DNA of 64,000 nucleotides, from contig JAIXHJ010000007.1 of the NCBI GenBank assembly GCA_030145845.1, forward strand, positions 62,001 to 126,000. Reading direction: 5' to 3'. A program made the translations under genes and the position numbers. The DNA comes from Pseudomonadota bacterium (GTDB taxonomy: Bacteria; Pseudomonadota; Gammaproteobacteria; Pseudomonadales; Oceanobacteraceae). This document shows, piece after piece, positions 1 to 9,932 of this stretch. Within the stretch, counting starts at the first letter, position 1. Each line of letters starts with the position of its first letter. A model generated the notes under the pieces. That model searched no databases. It saw only the letters and a program-made list of their open reading frames with translations, and was not told where the DNA came from.

Positions 1-1447
1 AGCGGTCTTTCATCATGAATGGCACTTCAGTGCGGTACAGACCCACACCTTCAGCACCCCGTTCGAGGCTGCGCACCGCATCGGTAATCAGGCCGGTGTT
101 AACCCACAGCGGAATGCGGTGGCCATCCAGCGTTTCTGCCGGCTGGTTGCGCAGGCCTTCCAGATCTTTCTGCAGCGCCTGCTCTTCGTCGTAAATCGCC
201 TGATACTGTTCACGCAGTTCATCGGTGGGGCTGGAATAGATATGGCCGCGGTAACCATCGACAATCAGCTCCAGCGTGTGCAGCTGAGCATAGGGAACAT
301 CAACCACCCCCATCACCGTGGGGATGCCCATCGCCCGCGCCAGAATGGCCACGTGCGAGTTGGATGAGCCTTTCACCGACACCAGACCGCGCAGTTTCTC
401 CGGCGGTACCTCGCCCAGCATCGCCGGCGTCAGTTCTTCACTGACCAGAATGGTGTCGTCCGGGAATTCATATTCCGGCGGCGTATCATGGCCCTGCAGA
501 TGCGCCAGCACCCGGGTGCCGAGATCAATAATATCGGTGGCCCGTTCGCGCAGGTAGACGTCTTCCATCATCTGGAAATGACCGACGTACTGCATCACCA
601 CCTGACGCAGCGCTCCCTGCGCCCAGTTACCGTCTTCAATGCGGGCTTTGACCTCAGCGCCCAGCGCCTGGTCATCCAGCATATTCAGGTAAACATCGAA
701 CAGGGCCATTTCTTCCGGGCTGAGCTCACTGCTGAGCTTCTTGCCGAGCATGCGGATTTCCCGGCGGGCGGCTTCCATGGCGCGTTCGAAACGTTCAATT
801 TCTTCCGCGATCGACTCCGCCGGCTTATCCACCACACCACCGAGGTCAGCCGCCGGGGATATCACAAAGGCTTTGCCCAGCCCGACCCCGGGCGCACCCG
901 GCGCGCCGAGGAAACGGGTGGTTTTCTTTTTCTTTTCCTGCGTCGGCGGGATTTCAAGAATATTGCCGGTGGCTTCCGCATGGGCAATCACCCCGGCCAG
1001 CTGTGCCGACATGGTGACCAGAAAAGCTTCTTCGCCGGCATCAAACTGACGGCTGTCGCGCTGCTGCACCACCATCACGCCCATCAGGCGTTTGTGGTGG
1101 ATAATCGGCACCCCGAGGAAGGAGCGGAACGGATCTTCACCGGTTTCTGACAGGAAATGGAAACGCGGGTGTTCGGGCGCATTGTCGATATTGATCGGCT
1201 CTTCACGCGAACCGACCAGACCCACCAGACCCTGAGACGAACTGAGGCTGACCCGGCCCACCGCTTCCTGCTTCAGACCTTCAGTGGCCATCAGCACGTA
1301 GCGCTGGCTGTCCGGGTCGTACAGATAAACAGAACACACCTCGGTCTGCATGGCTTCGCGGATCCGCGCCACCACCACCTTAAGGGCGTCACTGACGTCA
1401 GTTGCTGAACTGACCTCCTGTACAATCCGTCTCAGAATATCGAGCAT
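1..1447 (-). CDS. ptsP: Phosphoenolpyruvate-protein phosphotransferase PtsP (EI-Ntr), partial
   Basis: First enzyme of the nitrogen-related PTS: it autophosphorylates from PEP and passes phosphate to NPr (PtsO), feeding PtsN signalling in the cytosol. The first ~482 codons are in the window; the C-terminus runs off the left edge. The N-terminus (about 1-150) is a GAF domain, which separates EI-Ntr from sugar EI. The PEP-utiliser signature GSSNSHVAILARAMG lies near 360-375, with the phospho-accepting histidine at about residue 365. The ATG start lies 4 nt after the rppH stop, so the two are co-transcribed, as in many gammaproteobacteria. No frameshift is seen. Confidence 0.96.
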   Translation of the reverse strand, partial: MLDILRRIVQEVSSATDVSDALKVVVARIREAMQTEVCSVYLYDPDSQRYVLMATEGLKQEAVGRVSLSSSQGLVGLVGSREEPINIDNAPEHPRFHFLSETGEDPFRSFLGVPIIHHKRLMGVMVVQQRDSRQFDAGEEAFLVTMSAQLAGVIAHAEATGNILEIPPTQEKKKKTTRFLGAPGAPGVGLGKAFVISPAADLGGVVDKPAESIAEEIERFERAMEAARREIRMLGKKLSSELSPEEMALFDVYLNMLDDQALGAEVKARIEDGNWAQGALRQVVMQYVGHFQMMEDVYLRERATDIIDLGTRVLAHLQGHDTPPEYEFPDDTILVSEELTPAMLGEVPPEKLRGLVSVKGSSNSHVAILARAMGIPTVMGVVDVPYAQLHTLELIVDGYRGHIYSSPTDELREQYQAIYDEEQALQKDLEGLRNQPAETLDGHRIPLWVNTGLITDAVRSLERGAEGVGLYRTEVPFMMKDR

Positions 1448-1451
1448 ATTC

Positions 1452-1973
1452 TCAGCCCGTTCTCCTTTGCAGCTTGGCAATCCGTGGCGCCAGTTCGGTC
1501 ATGGCCCGGCGGTAAACATCCCGTTTGAAGGGTACCACGCCCCCCAGCGGGAACCAGTAACTGACCCAGCTCCAGCCATCAAACTCCGGCTTGTCACTGG
1601 CGCTCACATTAATCTTTTCATCGTCGCTGAGCATGCGCAGCAGAAACCATTTCTGCTTCTGTCCGACACACACCGGCCGGCTGTCGTGTCTGACCATCCG
1701 CCGCGGCAGGCGGTAACGCAGCCAGCCGCGGGTACAGCCCAGTATCTGCACATCCTGCGGCGTTAAACCAATTTCTTCCATAAGCTCCCGGTACAATGCC
1801 TTTTCGGGAGACTCACCCTGCTTGATTCCCCCCTGGGGGAACTGCCAGGCATCCTGACCAATCCGGCGCGCCCAAAGTACCTGTCCTTTGTCGTTACAAA
1901 GGATGATACCAACATTCGGCCGGTAACCCTGTTCGTCAATCACAATGCCATCCAATTTTCTCTGATGGTTCAA
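1452..1973 (-). CDS. rppH: RNA pyrophosphohydrolase RppH
   Basis: Nudix hydrolase that removes pyrophosphate from 5'-triphosphorylated mRNA and so primes RNase E decay. The Nudix box (G-x5-E-x7-RELMEEIG-L) spans residues 48-70 and is intact; the family hallmark YRPNVGI lies at 17-23. Length is 173 aa from the ATG. Family members usually begin right at the sequence matching residues 12-13 (V-I-D), so a GTG start at 1940 (162 aa) is a real alternative; neither start has an ideal Shine-Dalgarno. It is the leading gene of an rppH-ptsP operon. Confidence 0.95.
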   Translation of the reverse strand: MNHQRKLDGIVIDEQGYRPNVGIILCNDKGQVLWARRIGQDAWQFPQGGIKQGESPEKALYRELMEEIGLTPQDVQILGCTRGWLRYRLPRRMVRHDSRPVCVGQKQKWFLLRMLSDDEKINVSASDKPEFDGWSWVSYWFPLGGVVPFKRDVYRRAMTELAPRIAKLQRRTG

Positions 1974-2214
1974 AACTTGCCGATTTCCTGCAAAAGGTCA
2001 AGCAGACACGATGGACAGCAATCTGCCAGCGCGGACGGCAACAACAAACACCACCCTGCCGGAGGCCCGGAGAGGCGGGAGAAATGACAGGTGTTTAGAA
2101 CCAATAACCTGTTTTTTTTCTTCGTACGTAACTCATAATTATAAGGAAAGTATGCGCCGAAGCCCTTAGAATAGCGACTTTATTTCCCGGCAGCAGAGCA
2201 AAAAGGCGGATTTC

Positions 2215-2880
2215 GTGGCATTGGCAATTTTTGATCTCGACCACACCCTGCTCGACAGTGACAGCGATCACGCGTGGGGTCAGTACCTGGTGGATAAAGA
2301 GCTGGTTGACCCGGCCGTACACAAGCACCGCAACGATCATTTTTACGAGCAGTACAAGGCCGGCACGCTGGATATCCATGAGTATCTGGCGTTCTCACTG
2401 AAGCCCCTGACCGACTACTCGCTGGAAGACATGCTGGCCTCCCGGGAAGCGTTCCTGAACGAACGCATCGTGCCGATGATCTCGCAGAAAAGCCGCGACC
2501 TGATTGCCCATCACAAGCGCCAGGGCGATACCCTGCTGATCATCACCGCCACCAATGGTTTTGTGACTTATCCGATAGCGGAACTGCTCGGAATCGATCA
2601 CATTATCGCCCCGCATCCGGAATTTATTGACGGTGGTTACACCGGCCGGGTGGTCGGTACGCCAAGTTTCCAGCACGGTAAGGTCATCCGCCTGAATGAA
2701 TGGCTGGAAGAACAGGGCTATGAACTGACGGACAGCTGGTTCTACAGTGACTCGCATAACGATCTGCCACTGCTGGAAATCGTTGATCATCCGGTCGCGG
2801 TGGACCCGGATGACACCTTAAGAAAGGTCGCTGAGGACAAAGGCTGGCCGGTTATTTCATTACGCGATCAGGAGACATAA
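2215..2880 (+). CDS. HAD-IB family phosphatase (SerB/histidinol-phosphatase-like)
   Basis: Cytosolic HAD superfamily subclass IB hydrolase, 221 aa, GTG start behind AAAAGGCGG. Motif I FDLDHTLLDSD carries nucleophile D7 and acid/base D9; motif II is ITATN (T111-N114); motif III Lys is about K156; motif IV SDSHNDLP supplies D179 and D183. All catalytic residues are present. From memory, the Pseudomonas gene in the equivalent position beside rppH/ptsP (PA0335) has been reported as a histidinol-phosphate phosphatase, so that role is plausible here, but substrate cannot be read from sequence. It is followed 3 nt later by the imelysin-like lipoprotein gene. Confidence 0.85.
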   Translation: MALAIFDLDHTLLDSDSDHAWGQYLVDKELVDPAVHKHRNDHFYEQYKAGTLDIHEYLAFSLKPLTDYSLEDMLASREAFLNERIVPMISQKSRDLIAHHKRQGDTLLIITATNGFVTYPIAELLGIDHIIAPHPEFIDGGYTGRVVGTPSFQHGKVIRLNEWLEEQGYELTDSWFYSDSHNDLPLLEIVDHPVAVDPDDTLRKVAEDKGWPVISLRDQET

Positions 2881-2883
2881 GGG

Positions 2884-4158
2884 GTGACACTGCGCAAACT
2901 GACGCTGGGGGCTGTTTTTCTGGTACTGGCGGGCTGTGACCGGCAGGACAATCAGTCCATTCACGTCGATGTGACGCCGGCTCCGCAAACCGTCTATGAG
3001 CTGTCCGCAGAGCAGAGCGGCGCCTTCTCCGCCTATCTGGGGCTCAGCGCTTACACCATGATGTCTGCCGCGACGCAGGATGCGCAGGAGCTGGATAACC
3101 GCCTGCAGTCATTTCTCTATCATCCGAATCCCATGAGCCTGAAGGAAGCACGCGAGGCCTGGCGCCGCGCCTATTCTTCCTTCCTGCGCACCCTGATCTT
3201 TTCCCACATGCCACTTACCGATCCGCCCGACTGGCATAAGAAAGGCATCGATTATCAGCAGACCCTGACCCTGATCGACAGCTGGCCGATTGAAGGCGGC
3301 TATATCGATCACGTTCCCGGCTACCCGTTCAGCGGTATCGTTAACGACCTGACTCTGGAACTGAATGAAGAAAACCTGCTAGCCCAGCACGGTTTTTCCG
3401 ACCCCAGCTATGCCAGCCTCGGTTTCCACGCCTTTGAATTCATGCTCTGGGGCGAAGATGGCCGGCGTTCAGCGCGCGACTTCTTCCCGCAGGAAAACAC
3501 CGCACCGGTGCTGGTCGCCAGCGAAGGTGGCAACACAACAGAAACCGGCGACCCGATTGCCGGAGCAGAATCGGAAGCGGACGGTGCGGCCAATTATGAG
3601 GCCGTGGCAGCGGGCGATGTTGAGATCCAGAATCACAACCGCCGCCGGCAGTATATTCAGCTGCTCAGCGAACAGCTGCAGAAGCATCTGCACCGCCTGC
3701 AGCGGCGCTGGGAGCCAAGCAATGGCTACTATGCCACCCTGTTGCAGCGCTCCGAGCCGGTACAGGTGCTGACGGCCTTTATCAATGCCACTCAGTCACT
3801 GTTATCAGACGAGCTGCTGGCGCGGCGTCTGAATGGCAACAGCAGCGAATTCAGCAACGCCACCTGGGCCGATATTCAGGCCATTCTCAATGGCGTACAG
3901 GAACTGTATCTGCCACCCGCCAGCGCCGAAGCGGCCACCGGCATCGCCGCGCTGCTGCCACCGGCACAGCAGGAAAGCCTGATCAGCCGCTGGAATCAGC
4001 AGTTCGCGCTGCTCAACAGCACGCTGGCACAGTGGCAGCAGGAAGGTCAGGTGAGTGAGGCAACCCGCCAGCAGTGCCGCGAGCGGGTCATCGAGCTGAT
4101 GTCCGTGCTGAAGCAGACCGCTGACGCCCTCAGCGTGCCGCTGCTCAGCAGCCACTGA
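2884..4158 (+). CDS. Imelysin-family (M75-like) lipoprotein
   Basis: Predicted periplasm-facing lipoprotein of 424 aa. The signal peptide ends in a lipobox (VLAGC, Cys near residue 18). The imelysin hallmark GxHxxE is seen as GFHAFE (G180, H182, E185) followed by FMLWGEDG. Family members (IrpA, EfeO/algP7 relatives) are helical periplasmic proteins often tied to iron uptake, and most are not proven peptidases. The GTG start is 3 nt after the HAD stop, so the two are probably co-transcribed although no functional link is obvious. Its stop lies 1 nt from the convergent rlmI stop. Confidence 0.85.
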   Translation: MTLRKLTLGAVFLVLAGCDRQDNQSIHVDVTPAPQTVYELSAEQSGAFSAYLGLSAYTMMSAATQDAQELDNRLQSFLYHPNPMSLKEAREAWRRAYSSFLRTLIFSHMPLTDPPDWHKKGIDYQQTLTLIDSWPIEGGYIDHVPGYPFSGIVNDLTLELNEENLLAQHGFSDPSYASLGFHAFEFMLWGEDGRRSARDFFPQENTAPVLVASEGGNTTETGDPIAGAESEADGAANYEAVAAGDVEIQNHNRRRQYIQLLSEQLQKHLHRLQRRWEPSNGYYATLLQRSEPVQVLTAFINATQSLLSDELLARRLNGNSSEFSNATWADIQAILNGVQELYLPPASAEAATGIAALLPPAQQESLISRWNQQFALLNSTLAQWQQEGQVSEATRQQCRERVIELMSVLKQTADALSVPLLSSH

Positions 4159-4159
4159 G

Positions 4160-5356
4160 TCAGCGCGTCGGCAGCACCCGGGCGAATACCGCCTTCAGGT
4201 AGCGGGTTTCGGGAATTGCCGGCAGCACCGGATGGTCAGCACCCTGACTGCCGACATGCTGGATCATCACGTCACGGTCCAGCTCCCGTCCCAGCGTACG
4301 CAGAATATCCGGCAGACGGTCTTCGCCCAGATGCATTGAGCAGGAGCCGGAGACAATCAGGCCATCCTTGCTGAGCAGACGCATGGCAATCTGGTTGATG
4401 CGTTTATAAGCCTGCTCGCCGGCCTTGATGTCTTTACGGCGCGGAATAAAGGCCGGCGGATCCACCACCACGATATCGAAGCGTTCACCGTTATCGCGCA
4501 GCTGTTTCAGTGCCGCAAAGGCATCGCCTTCCCAGCAGTGTATTTTCTCTTCCACACCGTTCAGCGCGGCATTCTGTTCCACCCAGTCCAGCGCCTGAGC
4601 GGAAGCATCGACACAATGAACTTCCGCCGCGCCATGATTAGCGGCCTGCACGCCCCAGCCACCCACGTAACTGAACACATCCAGCACCCGCTTACCCTGC
4701 ACCAGCCGGTTAAGCTGGGCGCGGTTTTCGCGGTGATCATAGAACCAGCCGGTTTTCTGGCCGTGAATCACCGGCGCCATAAAGCGGGTATCGTTCTCAA
4801 TCAACGGCGCGCAGTCATCTTCCAGCGCACCCTGAATCACTTCGACGTATTCCGGCAGACCTTCCACCGCGCGCAGCTTGCCGTCGTTCTTCAGCACGAT
4901 ACAGTCCGGCTTCACGACTTTGGCAATGGCATCCACAATATCCTGACGGCGTAATTCCATCGCCACACTGCTGATCTGCACCACCACGGTAGCGCCGAAA
5001 CGGTCCACCACCAGCCCTGGCAGGCCGTCACTGTCACCATACACCCAGCGGTAACACTGCTGCGGGTACCACAGTTCACGGCTGCTGAGGGCAATTTTCA
5101 GGCGGTGCACAATCTGTGAAGCATCCAGCCGGGCCTTGCTGTCACGGCTGAACAGGCGCGCACAGATGAGCTGTTCCGGGCTGGCCACCGCCACCCCCAG
5201 CGGCTTGCCACCAGCGGCTTCAATAATGACTTCGTCACCGGCCTGCACGCTTTTCAGCGGTGTCAGTGCGGTATCCACTTCATTGCTGTAAACCCAGAGG
5301 TGGCCGCCTTTCAACCGGCGTTCGGCTTTGGCTTTCAGTCGCAGTGTGGGCAGCAT
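4160..5356 (-). CDS. rlmI: Ribosomal RNA large subunit methyltransferase RlmI-like (class I SAM, m5C)
   Basis: SAM-dependent methyltransferase with an N-terminal PUA RNA-binding domain (about 1-80, LKGGHLWVYSNEV). The Rossmann catalytic domain carries the SAM motif VLDVFSYVGGWG (about 230-240), VVDPPAF (about residue 299) and the catalytic-cysteine motif SGSCSMHL near 335-342. In E. coli RlmI methylates C1962 of 23S rRNA; the 398-aa length and architecture fit. Target specificity is inferred from family, as paralogues (RlmK/L-like, YccW-like) share the fold. Start is the ATG at 5356; 130 bp separates it from the divergent HDOD gene. Confidence 0.88.
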   Translation of the reverse strand: MLPTLRLKAKAERRLKGGHLWVYSNEVDTALTPLKSVQAGDEVIIEAAGGKPLGVAVASPEQLICARLFSRDSKARLDASQIVHRLKIALSSRELWYPQQCYRWVYGDSDGLPGLVVDRFGATVVVQISSVAMELRRQDIVDAIAKVVKPDCIVLKNDGKLRAVEGLPEYVEVIQGALEDDCAPLIENDTRFMAPVIHGQKTGWFYDHRENRAQLNRLVQGKRVLDVFSYVGGWGVQAANHGAAEVHCVDASAQALDWVEQNAALNGVEEKIHCWEGDAFAALKQLRDNGERFDIVVVDPPAFIPRRKDIKAGEQAYKRINQIAMRLLSKDGLIVSGSCSMHLGEDRLPDILRTLGRELDRDVMIQHVGSQGADHPVLPAIPETRYLKAVFARVLPTR

Positions 5357-5486
5357 GGTTTTCCTCCGGCGGCCGGTTACAAAAATCGCTGCATTATACG
5401 CATGCTGCTACAAACGTCTGCTGCCGGCGGTGCTATATTTTATCCAGACATTTTACGCCAACCACCACCAGCCGCCGGAATCCCCC

Positions 5487-6365
5487 ATGTCCCAGGAACT
5501 CACCAGCGAACAGATTCAGAATATTCTGCAGGGTATCCGCATTCCGCCACAGCCACAGATTCTGGTCGATCTGCAGATGGAGCAGATCATGCCCGACCCG
5601 GATCTGAACCAGATATCCAGACTGATCAGCCAGGATGTCGGCCTCGCCGGCACCATTCTCAAGGTGGTGAATTCCCCCTTCTACGGCCTGCGTAACCGCA
5701 TAACCTCGGTGCATCAGGCAGTGACCCTGATCGGTCTGAACAGCGTCATCAATATCATCAATGGCCTGTCGATCAAGAGCCAGATGAGCGATGAAACCAT
5801 CATCAATATGAACCGCTTCTGGGACACCGCCAACGACATCGCCCAGGTAGCGATGTCAGTCGCCAAGCAGGTTGGCTACCCCAATCCGGACATGGCCTAT
5901 CTGCTGGGGCTGTTCCACAACTGCGGTATTCCACTGCTGATGCAGCGCTTCGATAATTATCTGCAGGTCATGGAAGAGTCGTATGCGCACCCGCAGCTGC
6001 GGGTAGTGGATATAGAGAACCAGCAGCTCAACACCAACCACGCGGTGATCGGTTATTACACCGCCAAGTCGTGGAACCTGCCCAAATCCCTGTGCGACGT
6101 GATCGCCGAGCACCACAATGCCACGCGCTATTTCTGCAGTGAGCATCAGAAAGACAGTGACGGCAAAACCCTGCTGGCGATCCTCAAACTGGCCGAACAT
6201 ATCTGCGGTAATTACCGCATTCTCGGTCGTCAGCGCGAGGATCTGGAATGGCAGAATATTTCTGCCGAGGTGCTGACCTATCTGGGGCTGGGGGAATACG
6301 ACCTGGAGCAGATGGAAGCTAACTTTGCCGAGCTGGGCATCGGTTATCAGAATTACCACCTCTGA
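5487..6365 (+). CDS. HDOD domain signalling protein
   Basis: A 292-aa cytosolic protein made almost wholly of an HDOD domain (about 15-215; ILVDLQMEQIMPDPDLN, SQDVGLAGTILKVVNSPFYG). HDOD proteins are catalytically dead relatives of HD phosphohydrolases and act in signalling, often with c-di-GMP or two-component pathways. The position corresponding to the HD doublet reads FHNCG, so metal-dependent catalysis is not expected. The ATG at 5487 is chosen because the protein aligns with family N-termini from there; upstream in-frame codons overlap the divergent rlmI start. Confidence 0.87.
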   Translation: MSQELTSEQIQNILQGIRIPPQPQILVDLQMEQIMPDPDLNQISRLISQDVGLAGTILKVVNSPFYGLRNRITSVHQAVTLIGLNSVINIINGLSIKSQMSDETIINMNRFWDTANDIAQVAMSVAKQVGYPNPDMAYLLGLFHNCGIPLLMQRFDNYLQVMEESYAHPQLRVVDIENQQLNTNHAVIGYYTAKSWNLPKSLCDVIAEHHNATRYFCSEHQKDSDGKTLLAILKLAEHICGNYRILGRQREDLEWQNISAEVLTYLGLGEYDLEQMEANFAELGIGYQNYHL

Positions 6366-6380
6366 TAACCGCCCGCGGCC

Positions 6381-8573
6381 TCAGAGCGCGTCCAGTTTGG
6401 CGAAGCTGGCCACCAGCCATTTGCTGCCGGCGTCATCAAAGTTCACCTGCACGCGCAGGCCATTGCCCTGACCTTCGTACTGCAGCACGGTACCTTCGCC
6501 GAACATTTCATGTGCCACCCGCTGGCCCAGCGCATAAGGCAGGTTGTCCTGCAGCAGCTGGCGCCCGGTCATGACTTTCGGCCGCGCACTGAGCGGCCGG
6601 CTGACACTGTTTTTCAGCCGCACTTCACTGATCAGTTCAGCGGGAATTTCGCGGATAAAGCGTGACGGTGTGCTGAAGTTTTCCTGCCCATACAGGCGCC
6701 GGCTTTCGGCGTGGGTGATGATGAGCTTTTCCATCGCCCGGGTAATACCGACGTAGGCCAGGCGGCGTTCTTCTTCCAGCCCTTCAGCTTCGTCCATCGA
6801 CATCTTGTGCGGGAACAGGCCCTCCTCCAGACCCGCCAGCACCACCTGCGGAAACTCCAGCCCTTTGGCCGAGTGCAGGGTCATCAGCTGCACCGCATCT
6901 TCATACTCATCGGCCTGACCATCCCCGGCATCCAGCGCCGCGCGGTCGAGGAACTGTGCCAGCTCCAGCAGCGGTGTTTCTTCAGCATCGTCCGCTTCCG
7001 GCTCTTCATCGGCATCAAACTGACGCGCGGCGTTCACCAGTTCCTCCAGGTTGTCGATGCGCGCCTGGCCTTTCTCGCCTTTTTCCTTGCGGTGGTGTTC
7101 GATCAGCCCGCTGTGCTCAATCACATGGCCAACGATTTCGTGCAGCTCCAGTTCGTCCAGGCCAACGCTCATTTCGTCAACCCGGTCCATAAAACCCTGC
7201 ACCGCCGCACTGGCCCGTTTCGGCAGTGCGCTGTTCTTCACCGCCAGGGCACAGGCATCCCACAGGGAGCAGCCCTGATCACGGGCCACACTGCGCAGGA
7301 TATCGACGGTTTTTTCGCCGATGGCACGGGCCGGCACATTAATCACCCGCTCGACCGAGCCATCATCGTTACGACTCAGCATCAGGCGCAGATAGGCCAG
7401 CGCATTCTTGATTTCCAGCCGCTCGTAGAAACGCTGACCGCCATAGATACGGTAGGGAATCGCCGCCCGCAGCAGGGCTTCTTCCAGCGTGCGCGACTGG
7501 GCATTGGATCGGTACAGAATTGCCATGTCACGCCGTTCCCGGCCATCCCGCGCCCAGGCGTCAACCTGGTCGGCAATATAACGGGCTTCGTCCTGCTCAT
7601 TGAATGCGCTGTACAGCGAGATCGGTTCACCGTCTTCACCATCGGTGCGCAGGCTCTTGCCCAGCCGGCCACTGTTGTTGGCAATCACCGCGTTGGCGGC
7701 ATCAAGAATGGTTTTGGTGGAGCGGTAATTCTGCTCCAGCTTGATCAGTTCGGCGCCGGCAAAGTCCTGCTGGAAATCGCGGATATTGCCGATGTTGGCA
7801 CCCCGCCAGCCATAGATGGACTGGTCGTCGTCCCCCACCGCCATGACGGACACCGAATTACCGGCCAGCAGGCGGATCCAGGCGTACTGGATGTTGTTGG
7901 TGTCCTGGAACTCATCCACCAGAATATTGCGGAAACGCTGCTGGTAGTGTTCACGCAATTCATCATTATCTCTGAACAGCTCATGCGCCCGCAGCAGGAT
8001 TTCACCGAAGTCCACCAGACCATTCTGCTCACAGGCCTGTTCGTACAGGTGATACACCTCATGCAGCGTGCGCGCAAACGGGTCGGCGGATGGCATCACA
8101 TGGGCGGCCCGGCGGCCTTCGTCTTTCTGCTCGTTAATGAACCACTGAATCTGCCTGGGTGGATAGCGGCTGTCATCAACATTGTTTTCTTTCATGACCC
8201 GCTTGATCAGGCGCAGCTGGTCGTCGCTGTCGAGGATCTGGAAATGCTGCGGCAGACCGGCTTCGCGCCAGTGCAGTTTCAGGAAGCGGTGTGCCAGTCC
8301 GTGAAAGGTGCCGACCCACAGGCCGTTGGCCGGGATGCTCAGCAACTGCTCCAGACGGCCCTTCATTTCTTTCGCCGCCTTATTGGTAAAGGTCACGGCC
8401 ATCACCGCAAACGGCGATACGCCCTCCACCTGCAGCAGCCAGGCGATACGGTGTACCAGCACCCGGGTTTTGCCTGAACCGGCGCCGGCCAGTACCAGCT
8501 GATGACGTGAGCTGGCAGCCACCGCGTTGCGCTGGTTATCGTTCAACTGATCGAGAAGTAATGAAATATCCAT
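6381..8573 (-). CDS. uvrD: DNA helicase II UvrD
   Basis: SF1A 3'-5' helicase for nucleotide excision and mismatch repair, 730 aa. Walker A AGAGSGKT is at residues 29-36, motif II is VDEFQDTN, motif III is VGDDDQSIYGWRGA, and motif VI is VGITRAMEKL. The C-terminal Tudor-like tail (VAHEMFGEGTVLQYEGQG...) that binds RNA polymerase/UvrB is present. The ATG at 8573 (MDISLLLDQLNDNQR) matches the E. coli N-terminus; a TTG six codons upstream is less likely. It is divergent from the MurR/RpiR regulator gene. Confidence 0.96.
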   Translation of the reverse strand: MDISLLLDQLNDNQRNAVAASSRHQLVLAGAGSGKTRVLVHRIAWLLQVEGVSPFAVMAVTFTNKAAKEMKGRLEQLLSIPANGLWVGTFHGLAHRFLKLHWREAGLPQHFQILDSDDQLRLIKRVMKENNVDDSRYPPRQIQWFINEQKDEGRRAAHVMPSADPFARTLHEVYHLYEQACEQNGLVDFGEILLRAHELFRDNDELREHYQQRFRNILVDEFQDTNNIQYAWIRLLAGNSVSVMAVGDDDQSIYGWRGANIGNIRDFQQDFAGAELIKLEQNYRSTKTILDAANAVIANNSGRLGKSLRTDGEDGEPISLYSAFNEQDEARYIADQVDAWARDGRERRDMAILYRSNAQSRTLEEALLRAAIPYRIYGGQRFYERLEIKNALAYLRLMLSRNDDGSVERVINVPARAIGEKTVDILRSVARDQGCSLWDACALAVKNSALPKRASAAVQGFMDRVDEMSVGLDELELHEIVGHVIEHSGLIEHHRKEKGEKGQARIDNLEELVNAARQFDADEEPEADDAEETPLLELAQFLDRAALDAGDGQADEYEDAVQLMTLHSAKGLEFPQVVLAGLEEGLFPHKMSMDEAEGLEEERRLAYVGITRAMEKLIITHAESRRLYGQENFSTPSRFIREIPAELISEVRLKNSVSRPLSARPKVMTGRQLLQDNLPYALGQRVAHEMFGEGTVLQYEGQGNGLRVQVNFDDAGSKWLVASFAKLDAL

Positions 8574-8718
8574 GGCGCGCAAGTTTACCAAAGCGCCGGC
8601 TGAATGACTGCTTTTTTATACAGTATCCGCCGCCGCTGCAGTGGGCGGGAAAACGCAAAATAGTCTTTCCGGGCAAAAGCCTTTTATAATCGCCTCTGAG
8701 TTGAACAGGAACCCTGCT

Positions 8719-9573
8719 GTGAAGAACAGTCCTATCCTTGCCGAGATTGCCGCCGCGATCCCTAATCTGCGTAAATCCGAAGTGAAAGTCGCCGAGTTTG
8801 TCCTCAAGGCACCGCAGCAGGTGATGCATATGCGCATTGTTGATCTGGCACAGGAAGCTCAGGTCAGCGAGCCAACCATCGTGCGCTTCTGCCGTGGCAT
8901 CGGCTGTAACGGCTTTCAGGAGTTCAAGGTCCGCATCGCGCAGGAAATGGCGATTGCCAACAACATCGGTCAGTTCGCCATCGCCGAGGACGACAGCATC
9001 GAGGATATCTGCGACAAGATCGCCGATACCACCATCCAGCGTCTCCATCAGGTGAAAACCCAGCTCAAGAGTCAGCAGGTGGCGGAAGCCGCCAACGCCA
9101 TCAGCAATGCCCGGCGGGTGGAGTTCTACGGTTTCGGTGCCTCCGGCGCCGTCGCCATTGATGCGCAGCACAAATTCTTCCGTCTGCAGGTCGCCACCGC
9201 GGCCTACAGCGACCCGCATATGCAGGCCATGTCCGCGGTTACCCTCAGCGCAGAGGATGTGGTGGTCGCCATCTCCCAGAGCGGACGTACCAAAGATCTG
9301 CTGCATTCCGTGCAGCTGGCGCAGCAGCACGGCGCACTGGTGGTGTCACTGGCACCGGCCAATACCCCGCTTAGCCAGCTGGCGGATCTGCCGATTGATA
9401 TCAATATCGAGGAAGATACCGAGCAGTTCACCCCCATGACCTCCCGTATCGCGCACCTGATGGTCATCGATATGCTGGCCGTTGCTGTGACCCAGCGCCG
9501 CGGGCCGGAATTCGCCACTCACCTGAACGCCATCAAACGCAGCATCAAATCCCTGCGCCTGGACTCCGACTAA
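8719..9573 (+). CDS. MurR/RpiR family regulator, HexR-like
   Basis: DNA-binding repressor of 284 aa: N-terminal RpiR helix-turn-helix (about 1-77, SEPTIVRFCRGIG) and C-terminal SIS sugar-phosphate-binding domain (about 125-260, YGFGASGAVAIDAQHKFFRL, VVVAISQSGRTKDLL). The spacing and the C-terminal TPMTSRIAHLMVIDMLAV...RRG block resemble HexR, which senses KDPG and controls Entner-Doudoroff and central carbon genes in gammaproteobacteria. The GTG at 8719 is chosen because AGGAA lies 8 nt upstream; an in-frame ATG at 8641 has no such site. The HexR assignment is by resemblance, and no pgl/zwf/edd genes are adjacent. Confidence 0.8.
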   Translation: MKNSPILAEIAAAIPNLRKSEVKVAEFVLKAPQQVMHMRIVDLAQEAQVSEPTIVRFCRGIGCNGFQEFKVRIAQEMAIANNIGQFAIAEDDSIEDICDKIADTTIQRLHQVKTQLKSQQVAEAANAISNARRVEFYGFGASGAVAIDAQHKFFRLQVATAAYSDPHMQAMSAVTLSAEDVVVAISQSGRTKDLLHSVQLAQQHGALVVSLAPANTPLSQLADLPIDINIEEDTEQFTPMTSRIAHLMVIDMLAVAVTQRRGPEFATHLNAIKRSIKSLRLDSD

Positions 9574-9740
9574 GCCCTCAGCGGCCGTAACAATCTGAGC
9601 ATTTAACCTGAATCGTCCGTTCCGGCGCTGTCTGGCCTGCCTGGCCTATTGGTAATCAGCGCTGAAAGTGTCATTCTTTTGCAACCAATAACAAGAAAAA
9701 TCACAGCAGGACTCACTGTGATCAACCAGAAGGAATGACT

Positions 9741-9926
9741 ATGGAAGCTGCCATCAAGTATGAATCACACGAAGAAGTTGTTTCTTTCGATCAGAAAGGC
9801 AACGTTATCGTTAATAAAGACTCCCCTATGTCAAAAAAGCTGATGGCACGCCGCGCCATTGAAGCCCACCTGGAACGCAAACGACTGGAAAAAGACCTCG
9901 AAGATTATTACTTCGGCGAAGTCTGA
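9741..9926 (+). CDS. Small conserved protein, PA3496-family-like
   Basis: Charged 61-aa protein with a C-terminal amphipathic helix (ARRAIEAHLERKRLEKDLEDYY). This ARR.IE..LE.KRLEK.L pattern resembles the PA3496-type small proteins of Pseudomonas relatives, which are named putative envelope integrity proteins; function is not established. ATG 9741 is preferred over the ATG at 9735 because AAGGA sits at proper spacing for it and abuts the other. It is a single-gene unit with a strong intrinsic terminator immediately downstream. Confidence 0.65.
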   Translation: MEAAIKYESHEEVVSFDQKGNVIVNKDSPMSKKLMARRAIEAHLERKRLEKDLEDYYFGEV

Positions 9927-9932
9927 CAGGAT

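Noticed and set aside
6711..8477. A 588-codon open frame antisense to uvrD
   Set aside because: It lies wholly inside uvrD on the other strand, has no ribosome site or recognisable domain, and mirrors the codon structure of a GC-rich gene.
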